A DNA stretch of 32,360 nt, taken from assembly GCF_900155535.1 (NCBI RefSeq), contig NZ_LT706964.1, positions 325,448-357,807 of the forward strand, read 5' to 3'. Of this stretch, positions 15,935 through 23,611 are shown piece after piece. Origin of the DNA: Corynebacterium urinipleomorphum. GTDB taxonomy: Bacteria > Actinomycetota > Actinomycetes > Mycobacteriales > Mycobacteriaceae. Below the pieces are notes generated by a model that made no database searches, had not been told where the DNA came from, and was given only the letters and a program-made list of their open reading frames with translations. How positions within the stretch are numbered: the first letter of the stretch is position 1; each line of letters begins with the position of its first letter. Both the position numbers and the translations under genes were made by a program.

Positions 15935-17104
15935 CTATCCGCCGCTGGAGTCGATTTCAGCTCCGACCGGCACTGTGTCGTCTTCTGGGTCGTCCAACCA
16001 GCCGTCGGGGAGCGCCACCTTGGCTGCGGAGCCCTGGCGCCCGCGCGCGGAATCAGCCGCCTGCGCCCGCTCGGGTGAGGCGGAAATGGTGGAAAGTTGC
16101 TCATTCAGCTCGTCGAGCGTGGACACCCGTGCGAGCTGGCCGCGGAATTCTCCGCCGACTGGAAAACCTTTGAGATACCACCCTACGTGTTTGCGCATGT
16201 CCCGGCAGCCCTTCTTTTCACCTTCGTGCTCGGCGAGAAGGTCGGCGTGGCGGGCCATGATGCGCGCCACTTCTCCCAACGTCGGCTCCGGCGGCACTTC
16301 TTCGCCGCGCAGTTGTGCCCCAAGCTGCGCGAACAACCATGGGCGGCCGAGGCAGCCGCGTCCCACCACGACCCCTGCGCACCCCGTGTGGTCCATCATC
16401 GCCTGCGCGTCCTGGGGTGCGAAGATATCGCCGTTGCCCAGGACCGGGACCCCCGTGCCGTCCATGTGCTCGACGAGGCGCGCGATCTCGTCCCAGTCGG
16501 CATCGCCCGAGTAGCGCTGCGCTGCGGTGCGGCCGTGGAGCGTCACAGCGGCGGCACCTTCTTCGGCGGCAATGCGTCCTGCGTCCAGGTGCGTGTGGTG
16601 TTCGTCGTCGATGCCGACGCGGAATTTCACGGTCACCGGAATGTCGGTTCCCTCCGTCGCCCGTACCGCAGCCGCGACGATCTGGCCGTACAGCTTCCGT
16701 TTATAGGGGAGCGCAGAACCGCCGCCGCGCCGCGTCACCTTAGGCACAGGGCACCCGAAGTTCATGTCCACGTGGTCCGCCATGTCGTGCTCCACAATGG
16801 TGCGCACGGCCCTATAGGTGTATTCCGGATCCACGGTGTACAGCTGCATCGACCGCGGGGTCTCCTGCGGCGCGAACGTGGTCATGTGAAGGGTCTTCTC
16901 GTTGCCTTCCACGAGCGCCCGCGCCGTGATCATCTCGCACACGTACAGCCCGGAGACGGCGCCTGTCAGCTCCTCTTCGATTTCGCGGCACAGCACACGG
17001 AACGGCATGTTGGTCACACCCGCCATCGGCGCGAGAATCACCGGGGACGCGAGCTCCATGCCGCCAATGCGTAGCTGCGGAATCGTCGAAGTCACGTCGC
17101 CCAT
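15935..17104 (-). CDS. dusB: tRNA-dihydrouridine synthase
   Basis: 389 aa, FMN-dependent reduction of uridine to dihydrouridine in the tRNA D-loop. Seen: ILAPMAGVTNMPFR at the N-terminus (flavin-barrel start), MNFGCPVPKVTRRGGGSAL with the catalytic Cys, VTVKFRVG, LHGRTAAQRYSGDADW with the catalytic-region His/Arg, GNGDIF, VVGRGCLGRPWLF, and MRKHVGWYLKGFP in the helical domain. ATG 17104 has AAAAGGGA just upstream. The last ~45 residues are an Ala/Asp/Pro-rich tail beyond the usual end. Divergent from tRNA-Lys and co-linear with phoU. The DusB-type label follows general usage; substrate position is not proven. Confidence 0.9.
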   Translation of the reverse strand: MGDVTSTIPQLRIGGMELASPVILAPMAGVTNMPFRVLCREIEEELTGAVSGLYVCEMITARALVEGNEKTLHMTTFAPQETPRSMQLYTVDPEYTYRAVRTIVEHDMADHVDMNFGCPVPKVTRRGGGSALPYKRKLYGQIVAAAVRATEGTDIPVTVKFRVGIDDEHHTHLDAGRIAAEEGAAAVTLHGRTAAQRYSGDADWDEIARLVEHMDGTGVPVLGNGDIFAPQDAQAMMDHTGCAGVVVGRGCLGRPWLFAQLGAQLRGEEVPPEPTLGEVARIMARHADLLAEHEGEKKGCRDMRKHVGWYLKGFPVGGEFRGQLARVSTLDELNEQLSTISASPERAQAADSARGRQGSAAKVALPDGWLDDPEDDTVPVGAEIDSSGG

Positions 17105-17217
17105 TGTTCCCTTTTCCGCCGCGGTCGCACAAACTCACGTAACCACTTGCGGTAGGGCAGCTTTTCAGCGCCCCGATTTCGCCCCCCGGCCCCCTCCCCG
17201 CTACCATGAATGCGCAC

Positions 17218-17290
17218 GGGCCTTTAGCTCAGTTGGTAGAGCTACGGACTTTTAATCCGCAGGTCCCGGGTTCGAGCCCCGGAGGGCCCA
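17218..17290 (+). tRNA. tRNA-Lys (anticodon TTT)
   Basis: 73 nt. Acceptor GGGCCTT (17218-17224) pairs with AGGGCCC (17283-17289), discriminator A at 17290. The anticodon loop CTTTTAA gives TTT; D-loop AGTTGGTAGA and T-loop TTCGAGC are canonical. CCA is not encoded. A TACCAT box (17202-17207) upstream is a possible -10. Confidence 0.96.
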
Positions 17291-17299
17291 CAACTCGCT

Positions 17300-17333
17300 G
17301 CAGCCCCTGGTGACTATTTACCGGGGGTTGCTT
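17300..17333 (+). terminator. Terminator hairpin after tRNA-Lys
   Basis: A 12-bp stem with two G-U pairs (17300-17311 with 17320-17331) and an 8-nt loop. Only TT follows, so termination may be partial, and crtB starts just 27 bp further. Confidence 0.55.
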
Positions 17334-17359
17334 CGCATGTTCCATTCCGAAGGTAGACC

Positions 17360-18235
17360 GTGACACACACTTACCTCTCCCGGTACGACCGGATGGCGGA
17401 CCAGGCCGCGGCACAAGTGATCAAGCAGTATTCTTCGAGCTTTTCGCTCGCTACTCAGGTGCTTGACCCGGGCACACGGCGCGACATCCGGAACGTGTAC
17501 GCCGTGGTGCGGATCGCGGACGAGATCGTCGACGGCACCACGGCCGAGGCCAACGAGTGCCCGGAAACCGCCCTCGACCTTTATGAGGAGCAGGTTCTCC
17601 ACGCGCCGCAGCACCGCTTCCACGCCGACCCGGTCCTGCACGCGTGGGCGAACACCCACCGGCGCTGCAGGCTTAACGACGATCACGTGCGCGCCTTTTT
17701 CACATCCATGCGGCGCGACACCCAAGACGGGTTAGGCGACGCGTCATGGGGCGGTACGTCCTTCTCCGCGGAGGACCTCGGTTCCTATATCTACGGCTCC
17801 GCTGAGGTCATCGGCCTGATGTGCCTGGATATCTTTCTGCATGGCCACGACCCCGCCCCCGGTGACCGCGGCACAATGGAGGAAGGAGCTCGGGCGCTGG
17901 GGTCCGCATTCCAAAAAGTCAATTTCCTGCGTGATTTCGCGGAGGACCGCCACAGTCTCGGGCGGGGTTATCTCGGCGGCGATCTCGACGAGGACCTGAA
18001 GAACACCGTCACCGGGGAAATCGCGGCCGAGTTGGATCTTGCCCGCCAAGCGATTCCGCTTCTGCCTGTGTCCGCGCGGAGGGGAGTGGCCGCAGCTGAA
18101 GCTCTCTTCCGCGACCTCAACGAACGCATCGCAGCGACGCCCGCCGCCGATGTGGCAGCGTCGAGAATCAGCGTGCCCGCCCACAGGAAATTTCTCCTCA
18201 CAGCGCGGGCAATACGGAAAGCGAGTGCCGAATGA
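17360..18235 (+). CDS. crtB: Phytoene synthase CrtB
   Basis: 291 aa. Joins two geranylgeranyl-PP to give phytoene, the first step of carotenoid synthesis. Both Asp-rich Mg-binding motifs are present: DEIVD (54-58) and NFLRDFAED (188-196); YAVVRIADE and the SFSLAT segment near the N-terminus are also typical of squalene/phytoene synthases. GTG 17360 follows GAAGG by 6 nt. Its stop overlaps the crtI ATG (ATGA at 18232-18235), so translation is coupled. crtE (GGPP synthase) and cyclase/elongase genes are not in the window. A C30 substrate (dehydrosqualene synthase) cannot be ruled out by sequence alone. Confidence 0.9.
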   Translation: MTHTYLSRYDRMADQAAAQVIKQYSSSFSLATQVLDPGTRRDIRNVYAVVRIADEIVDGTTAEANECPETALDLYEEQVLHAPQHRFHADPVLHAWANTHRRCRLNDDHVRAFFTSMRRDTQDGLGDASWGGTSFSAEDLGSYIYGSAEVIGLMCLDIFLHGHDPAPGDRGTMEEGARALGSAFQKVNFLRDFAEDRHSLGRGYLGGDLDEDLKNTVTGEIAAELDLARQAIPLLPVSARRGVAAAEALFRDLNERIAATPAADVAASRISVPAHRKFLLTARAIRKASAE

Positions 18236-19779
18236 CCCAGCCCCGAACCGCGATCGTGATCGGTGCCGGCGTAGCAGGCATGGCCACAGCAGCTCTCCTG
18301 GCCAAGGAGGGCATCGAGACAACCGTGGTGGAGAAGTTGCCTGCACATGGCGGACGCGCAGGCAATGAGACAGTCGACGGTTTTCGCTTTGACACCGGAC
18401 CTAGCTGGTATCTCATGCCCGACGCGTTCGACCATTTCTTCGCGCTGCTGGGCAAGCACACGTCCGAGGTGCTCGACCTGGCACCTCTCACCCCGGCCTA
18501 CAGACTGTTTCCGGAGGGCAGTTCGCCCCTCGACATCGCATCCGGCCGGGATAACGCCGCGGCCCTCTTCGAGTCGATCGAGCCGGGGGCAGGCGCTCAG
18601 CTCCGCGAATACCTGGACAGCGCGGAAGAGGTCTACGACCTTGCGTTGGAGTATTTTCTGTACACGACGTTCCGGTCCGTGCGTCCGTTCACGCGGATCA
18701 GGGCTCATTACAGCAAGCTCGCACGCTACTTGTCAGAGCCGATCGACAGCTTCGCCAGCCGCCGCTTCACGGACGTGCGCCTGCGGCAGATGCTCACGTA
18801 TCCCGCGGTCTTCCTCTCTTCGCATCCCGCGCGCACCCCGTCGCTGTACCACCTGATGAGCCACACGGACCTCACGCAGGGCGTGCTGTACCCGCAGGGC
18901 GGTTTCGCGTCGGTGATGGACGCGCTCTACGGCCTCGCCGTTGGGCAAGGCGCCCGTTTCTCCTTCAACACCGAAGTTGCTGCCATCAATTACTCCGGGC
19001 GCGAGGCGACAGGCATCACGCTTGTCGACGGCCACCAGCTCCACGCCGACACCATCATTTCCTGCGCAGACCTCCACCACACCGAGACCCGCCTCCTGCC
19101 GAGGGAAAAGCGGACCTACGACGAACCCTATTTCGCGCCCCGCGACCCGGGGCTGGGCACAGTGCTCGTGATGCTGGGAGTCGAAGGAGAGATTCCGGAG
19201 CTCGCGCACCATAATCTGCTCTTCTCCCGGGAATGGGACGACGATTTCGCGGCGGTTTTCGACGGCCCGGTGCCCCAGCGGCCCCTCGGCTCCTCCCGCT
19301 CGATCTACGTGTCTAAACCGAGCGCGACCGATCCCGGTGTCGCTCCTGCGGGGCATGAGAATCTCTTCGTGCTCGTCCCCGTCGCTGCTGAAGAGGCCAT
19401 CGGTCATGGCGATATGTACCGCGGAGAGGCAAGCGAACAGGTTGAGAGCATTGCCGCCGCCGCAGTCGAACAGATCGAGCAGTGGTGCGGGGTGGAAGGG
19501 CTGGGCGGGAGAATCGTCGTCAAGCGGACGCTCGGTCCTGCAGACTTCGCCGAGCGGTACCACGCGTGGTCCGGCGGATCCATCGGACCGGCCCACACGC
19601 TCAAGCAATCGGCCTTTCTCCGCGGGTCGAATAAGAGCCGGAAGCTGGACAATTTGTACTACGCCGGTGCCACGACAACACCTGGAGTCGGTGTACCCAT
19701 GTGCCTGATTTCCGCCGAGAACGTGATCAAGCGCTTGCGCGGGGATAGGAGCCCGGGGCCTTTACCGGAAGCTATCTGA
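18232..19779 (+). CDS. crtI: Phytoene desaturase CrtI
   Basis: 515 aa flavoprotein that desaturates phytoene. FAD fold at the N-terminus: IGAGVAGMATAALLAKEGIETTVVE, then HGGRAGNE and FDTGPSW; C-terminal flavin signature YYAGATTTPGVGVPMCL, typical of CrtI-type desaturases. Length ~510 is normal, so the protein is complete. Its stop codon TGA (19777-19779) coincides with the first three bases of an IS3-family element; the sequence on the far side of the element, ATC TGA at 21080-21085, shows the pre-insertion gene ended with the same Ile codon and stop. So insertion left the product unchanged, but any native 3' end or downstream operon gene is now separated. Confidence 0.9.
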   Translation: MTQPRTAIVIGAGVAGMATAALLAKEGIETTVVEKLPAHGGRAGNETVDGFRFDTGPSWYLMPDAFDHFFALLGKHTSEVLDLAPLTPAYRLFPEGSSPLDIASGRDNAAALFESIEPGAGAQLREYLDSAEEVYDLALEYFLYTTFRSVRPFTRIRAHYSKLARYLSEPIDSFASRRFTDVRLRQMLTYPAVFLSSHPARTPSLYHLMSHTDLTQGVLYPQGGFASVMDALYGLAVGQGARFSFNTEVAAINYSGREATGITLVDGHQLHADTIISCADLHHTETRLLPREKRTYDEPYFAPRDPGLGTVLVMLGVEGEIPELAHHNLLFSREWDDDFAAVFDGPVPQRPLGSSRSIYVSKPSATDPGVAPAGHENLFVLVPVAAEEAIGHGDMYRGEASEQVESIAAAAVEQIEQWCGVEGLGGRIVVKRTLGPADFAERYHAWSGGSIGPAHTLKQSAFLRGSNKSRKLDNLYYAGATTTPGVGVPMCLISAENVIKRLRGDRSPGPLPEAI

Positions 19780-19825
19780 GGCGTCCTGGGTTTAGTTCCG
19801 ATCGTTTCTAGAGGAGGATTGGATC

Positions 19826-20143
19826 ATGCCTAGGAAGTTCAGTGACGAGTTCAAGGACAAGGCGGTGAGGTTAGCCGAGGAGCTCGTTGAGCTTGAGGGG
19901 TGTTCGAAGTGGGCGGCGGCGGAGGAGATCGGCGAGAAGCTCGGCGTCTCGGCGCACACGCTCAACAACTGGTTGAAACCTGTCAAAGCGTCCCCCGACG
20001 TTCAGCGGAGCACTGGCGAGTCGGTTGACGACGAACTGAAGCGTCTGCGGCAGGAGAACAAAGAGCTGCGCAGGGCGAACGAGATCTTAAAGACCGCGTC
20101 AGCTTTTTTCGCAGCGGAACTCGACCGTCCCACCAGAAGATGA
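19826..20143 (+). CDS. IS3-family transposase OrfA
   Basis: 105 aa with a helix-turn-helix (residues ~5-52: FSDEFKDKAVRLAEE, then WAAAEEIGEKLGVSAHTLNNWL) that binds the IS ends, followed by a leucine-rich coiled coil (about 68-90: ELKRLRQENKELRRANEILKTASAFF). GAGGAGG lies 8-9 nt before ATG. The 0-frame ends with TGA at 20141-20143. A T TTT TTC heptamer at 20104-20110, exactly in the X XXY YYZ phase, allows -1 slippage into orfB, giving an OrfAB fusion. Confidence 0.92.
   Translation: MPRKFSDEFKDKAVRLAEELVELEGCSKWAAAEEIGEKLGVSAHTLNNWLKPVKASPDVQRSTGESVDDELKRLRQENKELRRANEILKTASAFFAAELDRPTRR
20104..20110 (+). promoter_or_regulatory. Programmed -1 frameshift site in the IS transposase
   Basis: TTTTTTC read as GCT TTT TTC in orfA. 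After a -1 slip the ribosome continues TTT CGC AGC GGA and stays open through ATG 20140 into orfB with no stop codon. This gives the active fusion transposase usual in the family. Confidence 0.75.
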
Positions 20144-21054
20144 TCGAATACATCGACACGTATCGCGATCGCTTCGGGGTCGAGGCCATCTGTCGCACGT
20201 TAAGGCAGACAGAATGTGGGTTTATCACCTCTCGCGGCTACCGAGCAGCTAAAACACGAGCCCCGTCGGCCAGGAGCTTGTCAGACGCGCTGCTGATCCC
20301 CGAATTGGTGAGAGTCTTCGAGGACAACTTCAGCGTCTACGGGGTACGCAAGATGTGGAAGGCCATGCAGCGCGCCGGCTGGGACATCGGTCGTGATCAG
20401 ACGGCACGGTTGATGAAACTCGCCGGCATCCAAGGCCGCAGAAGGGGCCGCACTCCGATCACAACGCTTCGGGCTGATGTCCCGGATCGTCGTCCTGATC
20501 TGGTCAATCGTGACTTCACCGCGTCAGCGCCGCACCGGCTGTGGGTCGCTGACATCACCTACGTGCGTACCCTGTCGGGGTTTGCATACACCGCGTTCAT
20601 CACCGATGTGTACTCCCGCAAGATTGTCGGGGTTGCCACCAGGGCGAGCATGCGCACCGATGAGCTGCCTCTTGAGGCTTTTGAGCACGCTCTTTATCAC
20701 GCAGGTGATCTTCGTGCTGCAGGACTAGTCCACCACAGCGATCGCGGCTCGCAGTACGTGTCCATCCGCTACGGTGAGGCACTCGCTCAAGCTGGGATCG
20801 ATCCGTCCGTTGGCACCGTCGGCGATTCCTACGACAACGCGTTGGCGGAAACGGTCAACGGTCTCTACAAGACCGAGCTGATCTATCCCCACCGGCCGTG
20901 GACGTCGGTTGGGGAAGTCGAAATCGCGACCCTTCGCTGGGTGTACTGGTGGAACAACCACCGCCTGCACGAGTCATTGGGATACATCACCCCACAAGAG
21001 ATGGAAGATGCCTACTATCAACAATCACACGCCCAGCCGTTGGGCGTTCAATAA
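20140..21054 (+). CDS. IS3-family transposase OrfB (DDE integrase domain)
   Basis: 304 aa if started at ATG 20140; more likely made mainly as the C-terminal part of OrfAB by -1 frameshifting. The catalytic triad is intact: Asp138 in WVADITYV, Asp201 in HHSDRGSQY, and Glu237 in NALAETVNG, with 35 residues between the last two, the D-D-35-E rule of IS3/retroviral integrases. Ends with YWWNNHRLHESLGYITPQEME, a typical IS3 C-terminus. The start overlaps the orfA stop (ATGA). Confidence 0.94.
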   Translation: MIEYIDTYRDRFGVEAICRTLRQTECGFITSRGYRAAKTRAPSARSLSDALLIPELVRVFEDNFSVYGVRKMWKAMQRAGWDIGRDQTARLMKLAGIQGRRRGRTPITTLRADVPDRRPDLVNRDFTASAPHRLWVADITYVRTLSGFAYTAFITDVYSRKIVGVATRASMRTDELPLEAFEHALYHAGDLRAAGLVHHSDRGSQYVSIRYGEALAQAGIDPSVGTVGDSYDNALAETVNGLYKTELIYPHRPWTSVGEVEIATLRWVYWWNNHRLHESLGYITPQEMEDAYYQQSHAQPLGVQ

Positions 21055-21082
21055 GCGGAACGAAAACCAGGACGCTTCAATC

Positions 21083-21228
21083 TGATTCAGCTTGCTCTCC
21101 TAGGAATGGTGCTGCTCGCTCCCGATGGTAATGGTCCTCATCGACCACCGGCAGAAGACCGCGTGTAGCCCCTTGAACTCGGCGCGTGATCCCGGAAGTG
21201 CGCCCCGTCCCTGGCGTAGTGTGGACGC
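21083..21228. other. Remnant intergenic DNA between IS and acyl-CoA ligase
   Basis: 146 bp that followed crtI before the IS arrived. No convincing gene is seen. It ends with the promoter box of the next gene (TAGTGT 21217-21222). Confidence 0.6.
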
Positions 21229-22974
21229 ATGACCGGAGAGAAGAACGCGTCGAACGACACCCACTTGGACTCTGCTAAGCCCTGGTTGCAGTACTACCCG
21301 GAGTGGACAGACCACTCTCTGGAGTACCCGGAGAAGACGCTCGTGGAGGTCTATGATGACAACCTCGCGGCGAACTCAGATAAGACTTCCACGAATTTCT
21401 TCGGCCGCACCCTGACCTACGGCGAGCTCGACGTCGAGGTGCGCCGCGCAGCCTCCGGTTTGAAGCGCCTGGGCGTGCAGCAGGGTGACCGGGTGGCCAT
21501 CATGCTGCCGAACTGTCCGCAGCACGTTGTCGCGTTCTTCGCGGTGCAGAAGCTGGGTGCCATCGTTGTGGAGCACAACCCGCTGTACACCGCGCATGAG
21601 CTGCGTCCCCAGTTCGCGGATCACGGTGCACGCGTCGCCATCGTGTGGGACAAGGCGGCCAAAACCGCCAATGCGCTCAAGGCGGAGGGGGAGACGGATC
21701 TGGAGACCGTTGTCAGCGTCGACATGACCAAGGCGATGCCTCTTATGCAGAGGGCGGCGCTGAGGGTGCCCGTGGGCAAGCTCAAGCAGGCCCGGGAACA
21801 GCTGACAGCTCCGGCGACCGACACGTTGCCCTGGGAGAAGATGGTGGGCGCGAAGAAGGTCGTGCCGCCGCGGGTGCGCACACCGAAGAACATCCAACCC
21901 GATGACCCCGCACTGATTCTGTACACCTCCGGTACAACGGGTGCGCCGAAGGGAGCTGTGCTCACTCACCGCAACCTCATGGCTAACCCGGTGCAGGGCC
22001 GCGCGTGGGTGAAGGAGCTGCAGGAACCGGGGCAGCGCATGCTGGCAACTTTGCCGTTCTTCCACGCGTACGGCCTGACGTTCTCGATGACCCTGACGTT
22101 CTTCATCGGCAGCGAGCTGGTGCTGCTGCCGGCACCGACGATGGACTTGATCATGCGAGCGGTGAAGAAGACCCCGCCGACCTTCGTGCCGGGTGTGCCC
22201 ACCGTGTTCGAGCGAATCGTGCAGACGGCCCGCGAGAAGAATGTCGACCTGTCGCAGGTGCAGATCGGTTTCTCCGGTGCATCGTCGCTGCCCGCCAGCG
22301 TCATCGAGGAGTGGGAGGACGTCACCGGTGGCCGCCTTGTGGAGGGCTATGGCCTGACGGAGACCTCACCGATCATCGTGGGCAACCCGGAATCCGCGGA
22401 CCGCCGCCCGGGCTACATCGGCATCCCGTTCCCGGACACGGAGATCCGCATTGTCAACCCTGACAACCCGGACGAGGATATGCCGTACGGTGAGGCTGGC
22501 GAGATCCTGGCCAAGGGCCCGCAGGTTTTCGGCGGCTACCTGAACAACCCGGAGGCCACTTCGAAGGTCTTCCACGACGGCTGGTTCCGCACCGGCGATA
22601 TGGGCGTGATGGAGGAAGACGGCTTCATCAAACTTGTCTCCCGTATCAAGGAGCTCATCATCACCGGCGGCTTCAACGTGTACCCGGCGGAGGTGGAGGA
22701 GACATTGCGCGGGCACCGGGATGTTCTCGACGTCGCTGTCGTGGGCCGTCCGCGTTCCGACGGCTCCGAGGACGTCGTCGCCTGCGTCGTCCTCGACCGC
22801 GGCGCGGAAATGAACCCGGAGAGTCTCAAGGCATTCGCGCGTGAGAACCTCACCCGCTACAAGGTCCCGCGCAGCTTCTACCACTTCGAGGAGCTGCCGA
22901 AGGACCAGATGGGCAAGATCCGCCGCCGAGAGGTGCGCGGCGAGCTGCTCGCGCGCCTGGAGAGCGACGAGTAA
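21229..22974 (+). CDS. Long-chain fatty-acid--CoA ligase (AMP-forming)
   Basis: 581 aa, ANL superfamily, FadD type. Activates fatty acids to acyl-CoA through an acyl-adenylate. Motifs in order: LILYTSGTTGAPKGAVLTHRN (P-loop), LPFFHAYGLTFSM, GYGLTETSPII, GWFRTGDMGVMEEDGF, and RIKELIITGGFNVYPAEVE, ending with KDQMGKIRRREV containing the catalytic C-domain Lys. ATG 21229 follows TAGTGT by 6 nt with no Shine-Dalgarno, so probably leaderless. Soluble or peripherally bound. The exact chain length is not readable, but the whole architecture matches long-chain acyl-CoA synthetases used in lipid degradation and mycolate-related metabolism. Confidence 0.92.
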   Translation: MTGEKNASNDTHLDSAKPWLQYYPEWTDHSLEYPEKTLVEVYDDNLAANSDKTSTNFFGRTLTYGELDVEVRRAASGLKRLGVQQGDRVAIMLPNCPQHVVAFFAVQKLGAIVVEHNPLYTAHELRPQFADHGARVAIVWDKAAKTANALKAEGETDLETVVSVDMTKAMPLMQRAALRVPVGKLKQAREQLTAPATDTLPWEKMVGAKKVVPPRVRTPKNIQPDDPALILYTSGTTGAPKGAVLTHRNLMANPVQGRAWVKELQEPGQRMLATLPFFHAYGLTFSMTLTFFIGSELVLLPAPTMDLIMRAVKKTPPTFVPGVPTVFERIVQTAREKNVDLSQVQIGFSGASSLPASVIEEWEDVTGGRLVEGYGLTETSPIIVGNPESADRRPGYIGIPFPDTEIRIVNPDNPDEDMPYGEAGEILAKGPQVFGGYLNNPEATSKVFHDGWFRTGDMGVMEEDGFIKLVSRIKELIITGGFNVYPAEVEETLRGHRDVLDVAVVGRPRSDGSEDVVACVVLDRGAEMNPESLKAFARENLTRYKVPRSFYHFEELPKDQMGKIRRREVRGELLARLESDE

Positions 22975-22980
22975 CGCGTC

Positions 22981-23001
22981 AGCTCGCCCGTGGGACGAGC
23001 T
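22981..23001. terminator. Weak stem-loop between convergent genes
   Basis: AGCTCG (22981-22986) pairs with CGAGCT (22996-23001) around a 9-nt loop. No T-run follows on either strand, so this is only a possible terminator for the ligase gene and the converging gene. Confidence 0.35.
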
Positions 23002-23006
23002 CGGGG

Positions 23007-23588
23007 CTAGTCCCAGATACCCAGGTTCATGAGGATCGCGCCGTCCTCGCGCACAAGCGCCAGGTCGCCGTCCTCAGCTGACTGCAGCTCGCGGATGACG
23101 CGCTGCAGTCGCAACTGGTAGCGCTTCTCCTCACCGTCGACGGTGAGGGTGCCCACCGAGTTCAGCTTGTCGTGTGTCTCGATCACAACGTCGTCCACCA
23201 CAGCCTCACCGCTTCCCGTTCCCCGGACGGCGAAGATCGGCTCGCCTGTGGAGAAGTCTGCGCCCTGCCCGCCGTTCAGAATCATCTGGGCGAATTCGCG
23301 GACAGCCACAGGGTCCGCCGTCAGCTGCGCCACGGAGCGGGGGCCGAGGACGGAGTGGGTGAGGGGCGTCAAGGCGTCGTCAAGCGCCATTGCTTCCTCG
23401 CGGTAGCTGAGGCCGCACTGTGTGAGATTGCCCTCGTCGTCGCGGCCGACGAGCACCTCGATGCCGACCTTGTCGTCGCGGTCGTACGCCCGGTAGGTGC
23501 CGTCGAGCTGCGTGATCGACGAAAAGCGCGCCGCCATCTCGTCCTTCGTTGGGTCCAGTTCAGCGTCGTAGATCTTCGCGGTAGCCAT
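23007..23588 (-). CDS. Stand-alone maltokinase N-terminal-cap-like protein
   Basis: 193 aa from ATG 23588. Resembles the N-terminal cap domain of maltokinases (Mak_N_cap-like): IYDAELDPTKDEM, GTYRAYDRDDKVGIEVLV, and LTQCGLSYREEAMALDDAL match the pattern in which a short strand with a (T/A)YR(A)YD motif precedes a G(I/L)E strand. No kinase catalytic part follows; the protein ends at NLGIWD. So it is a detached domain of unknown function, known in corynebacteria as a separate small protein. Assignment is from motif recall and is moderate. Start chosen at ATG 23588: TACAGT (23596-23601, minus strand) is 7 nt before it; the AGGA within that stretch might also be a weak Shine-Dalgarno. Divergent from zupT. 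Confidence 0.6.
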   Translation of the reverse strand: MATAKIYDAELDPTKDEMAARFSSITQLDGTYRAYDRDDKVGIEVLVGRDDEGNLTQCGLSYREEAMALDDALTPLTHSVLGPRSVAQLTADPVAVREFAQMILNGGQGADFSTGEPIFAVRGTGSGEAVVDDVVIETHDKLNSVGTLTVDGEEKRYQLRLQRVIRELQSAEDGDLALVREDGAILMNLGIWD

Positions 23589-23611
23589 ATTTCCTACTGT
23601 AGGCTGCGCGC
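23589..23611. promoter_or_regulatory. Bidirectional promoter with overlapping -10 boxes (cap-like / zupT)
   Basis: 23 bp between start codons. Minus-strand TACAGT (23596-23601) is 7 nt before ATG 23588; plus-strand TAGGCT (23600-23605) is 6 nt before ATG 23612. They share the TA at 23600-23601, giving the 10-mer ACTGTAGGCT, almost the same as the element at 9597-9606. Confidence 0.6.

Larger units (their letters stand above)
19777..21079 (+). mobile_element. Complete IS3-family insertion sequence, 1303 bp
   Basis: Bounded by imperfect terminal inverted repeats: left 19777-19800 and right 21056-21079 agree at 21 of 24 positions and begin TGA, ending in TCA, so the tips are 5'-TG...CA-3' as usual in the family. 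It contains orfA and orfB, overlapping by 4 bases with a -1 frameshift site, and a full DDE catalytic domain. A 3-bp target duplication flanks it. Everything needed for activity appears intact, so the insertion is probably recent. Named element not assigned. Confidence 0.93.
19774..21082. repeat. Target-site duplication ATC around the IS3 element
   Basis: ATC at 19774-19776 and again at 21080-21082, directly flanking the element ends. A 3-bp duplication is normal for IS3-family transposition. The interval spans both copies plus the element. Confidence 0.85.

Noticed and set aside
17229..17414. Small minus frame overlapping tRNA-Lys with PGLEPGTCGLK
   Set aside because: Antisense reading of the tRNA gene, a well-known false prediction.
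18232..19779. crtI truncated by the IS element
   Set aside because: The far side of the element shows the original stop at the same codon, and the protein has its C-terminal flavin motif.
21100..21315. 71-codon minus frame over the start of the acyl-CoA ligase
   Set aside because: Overlaps the 5' end of a clear gene on the other strand and shows no recognisable motif.
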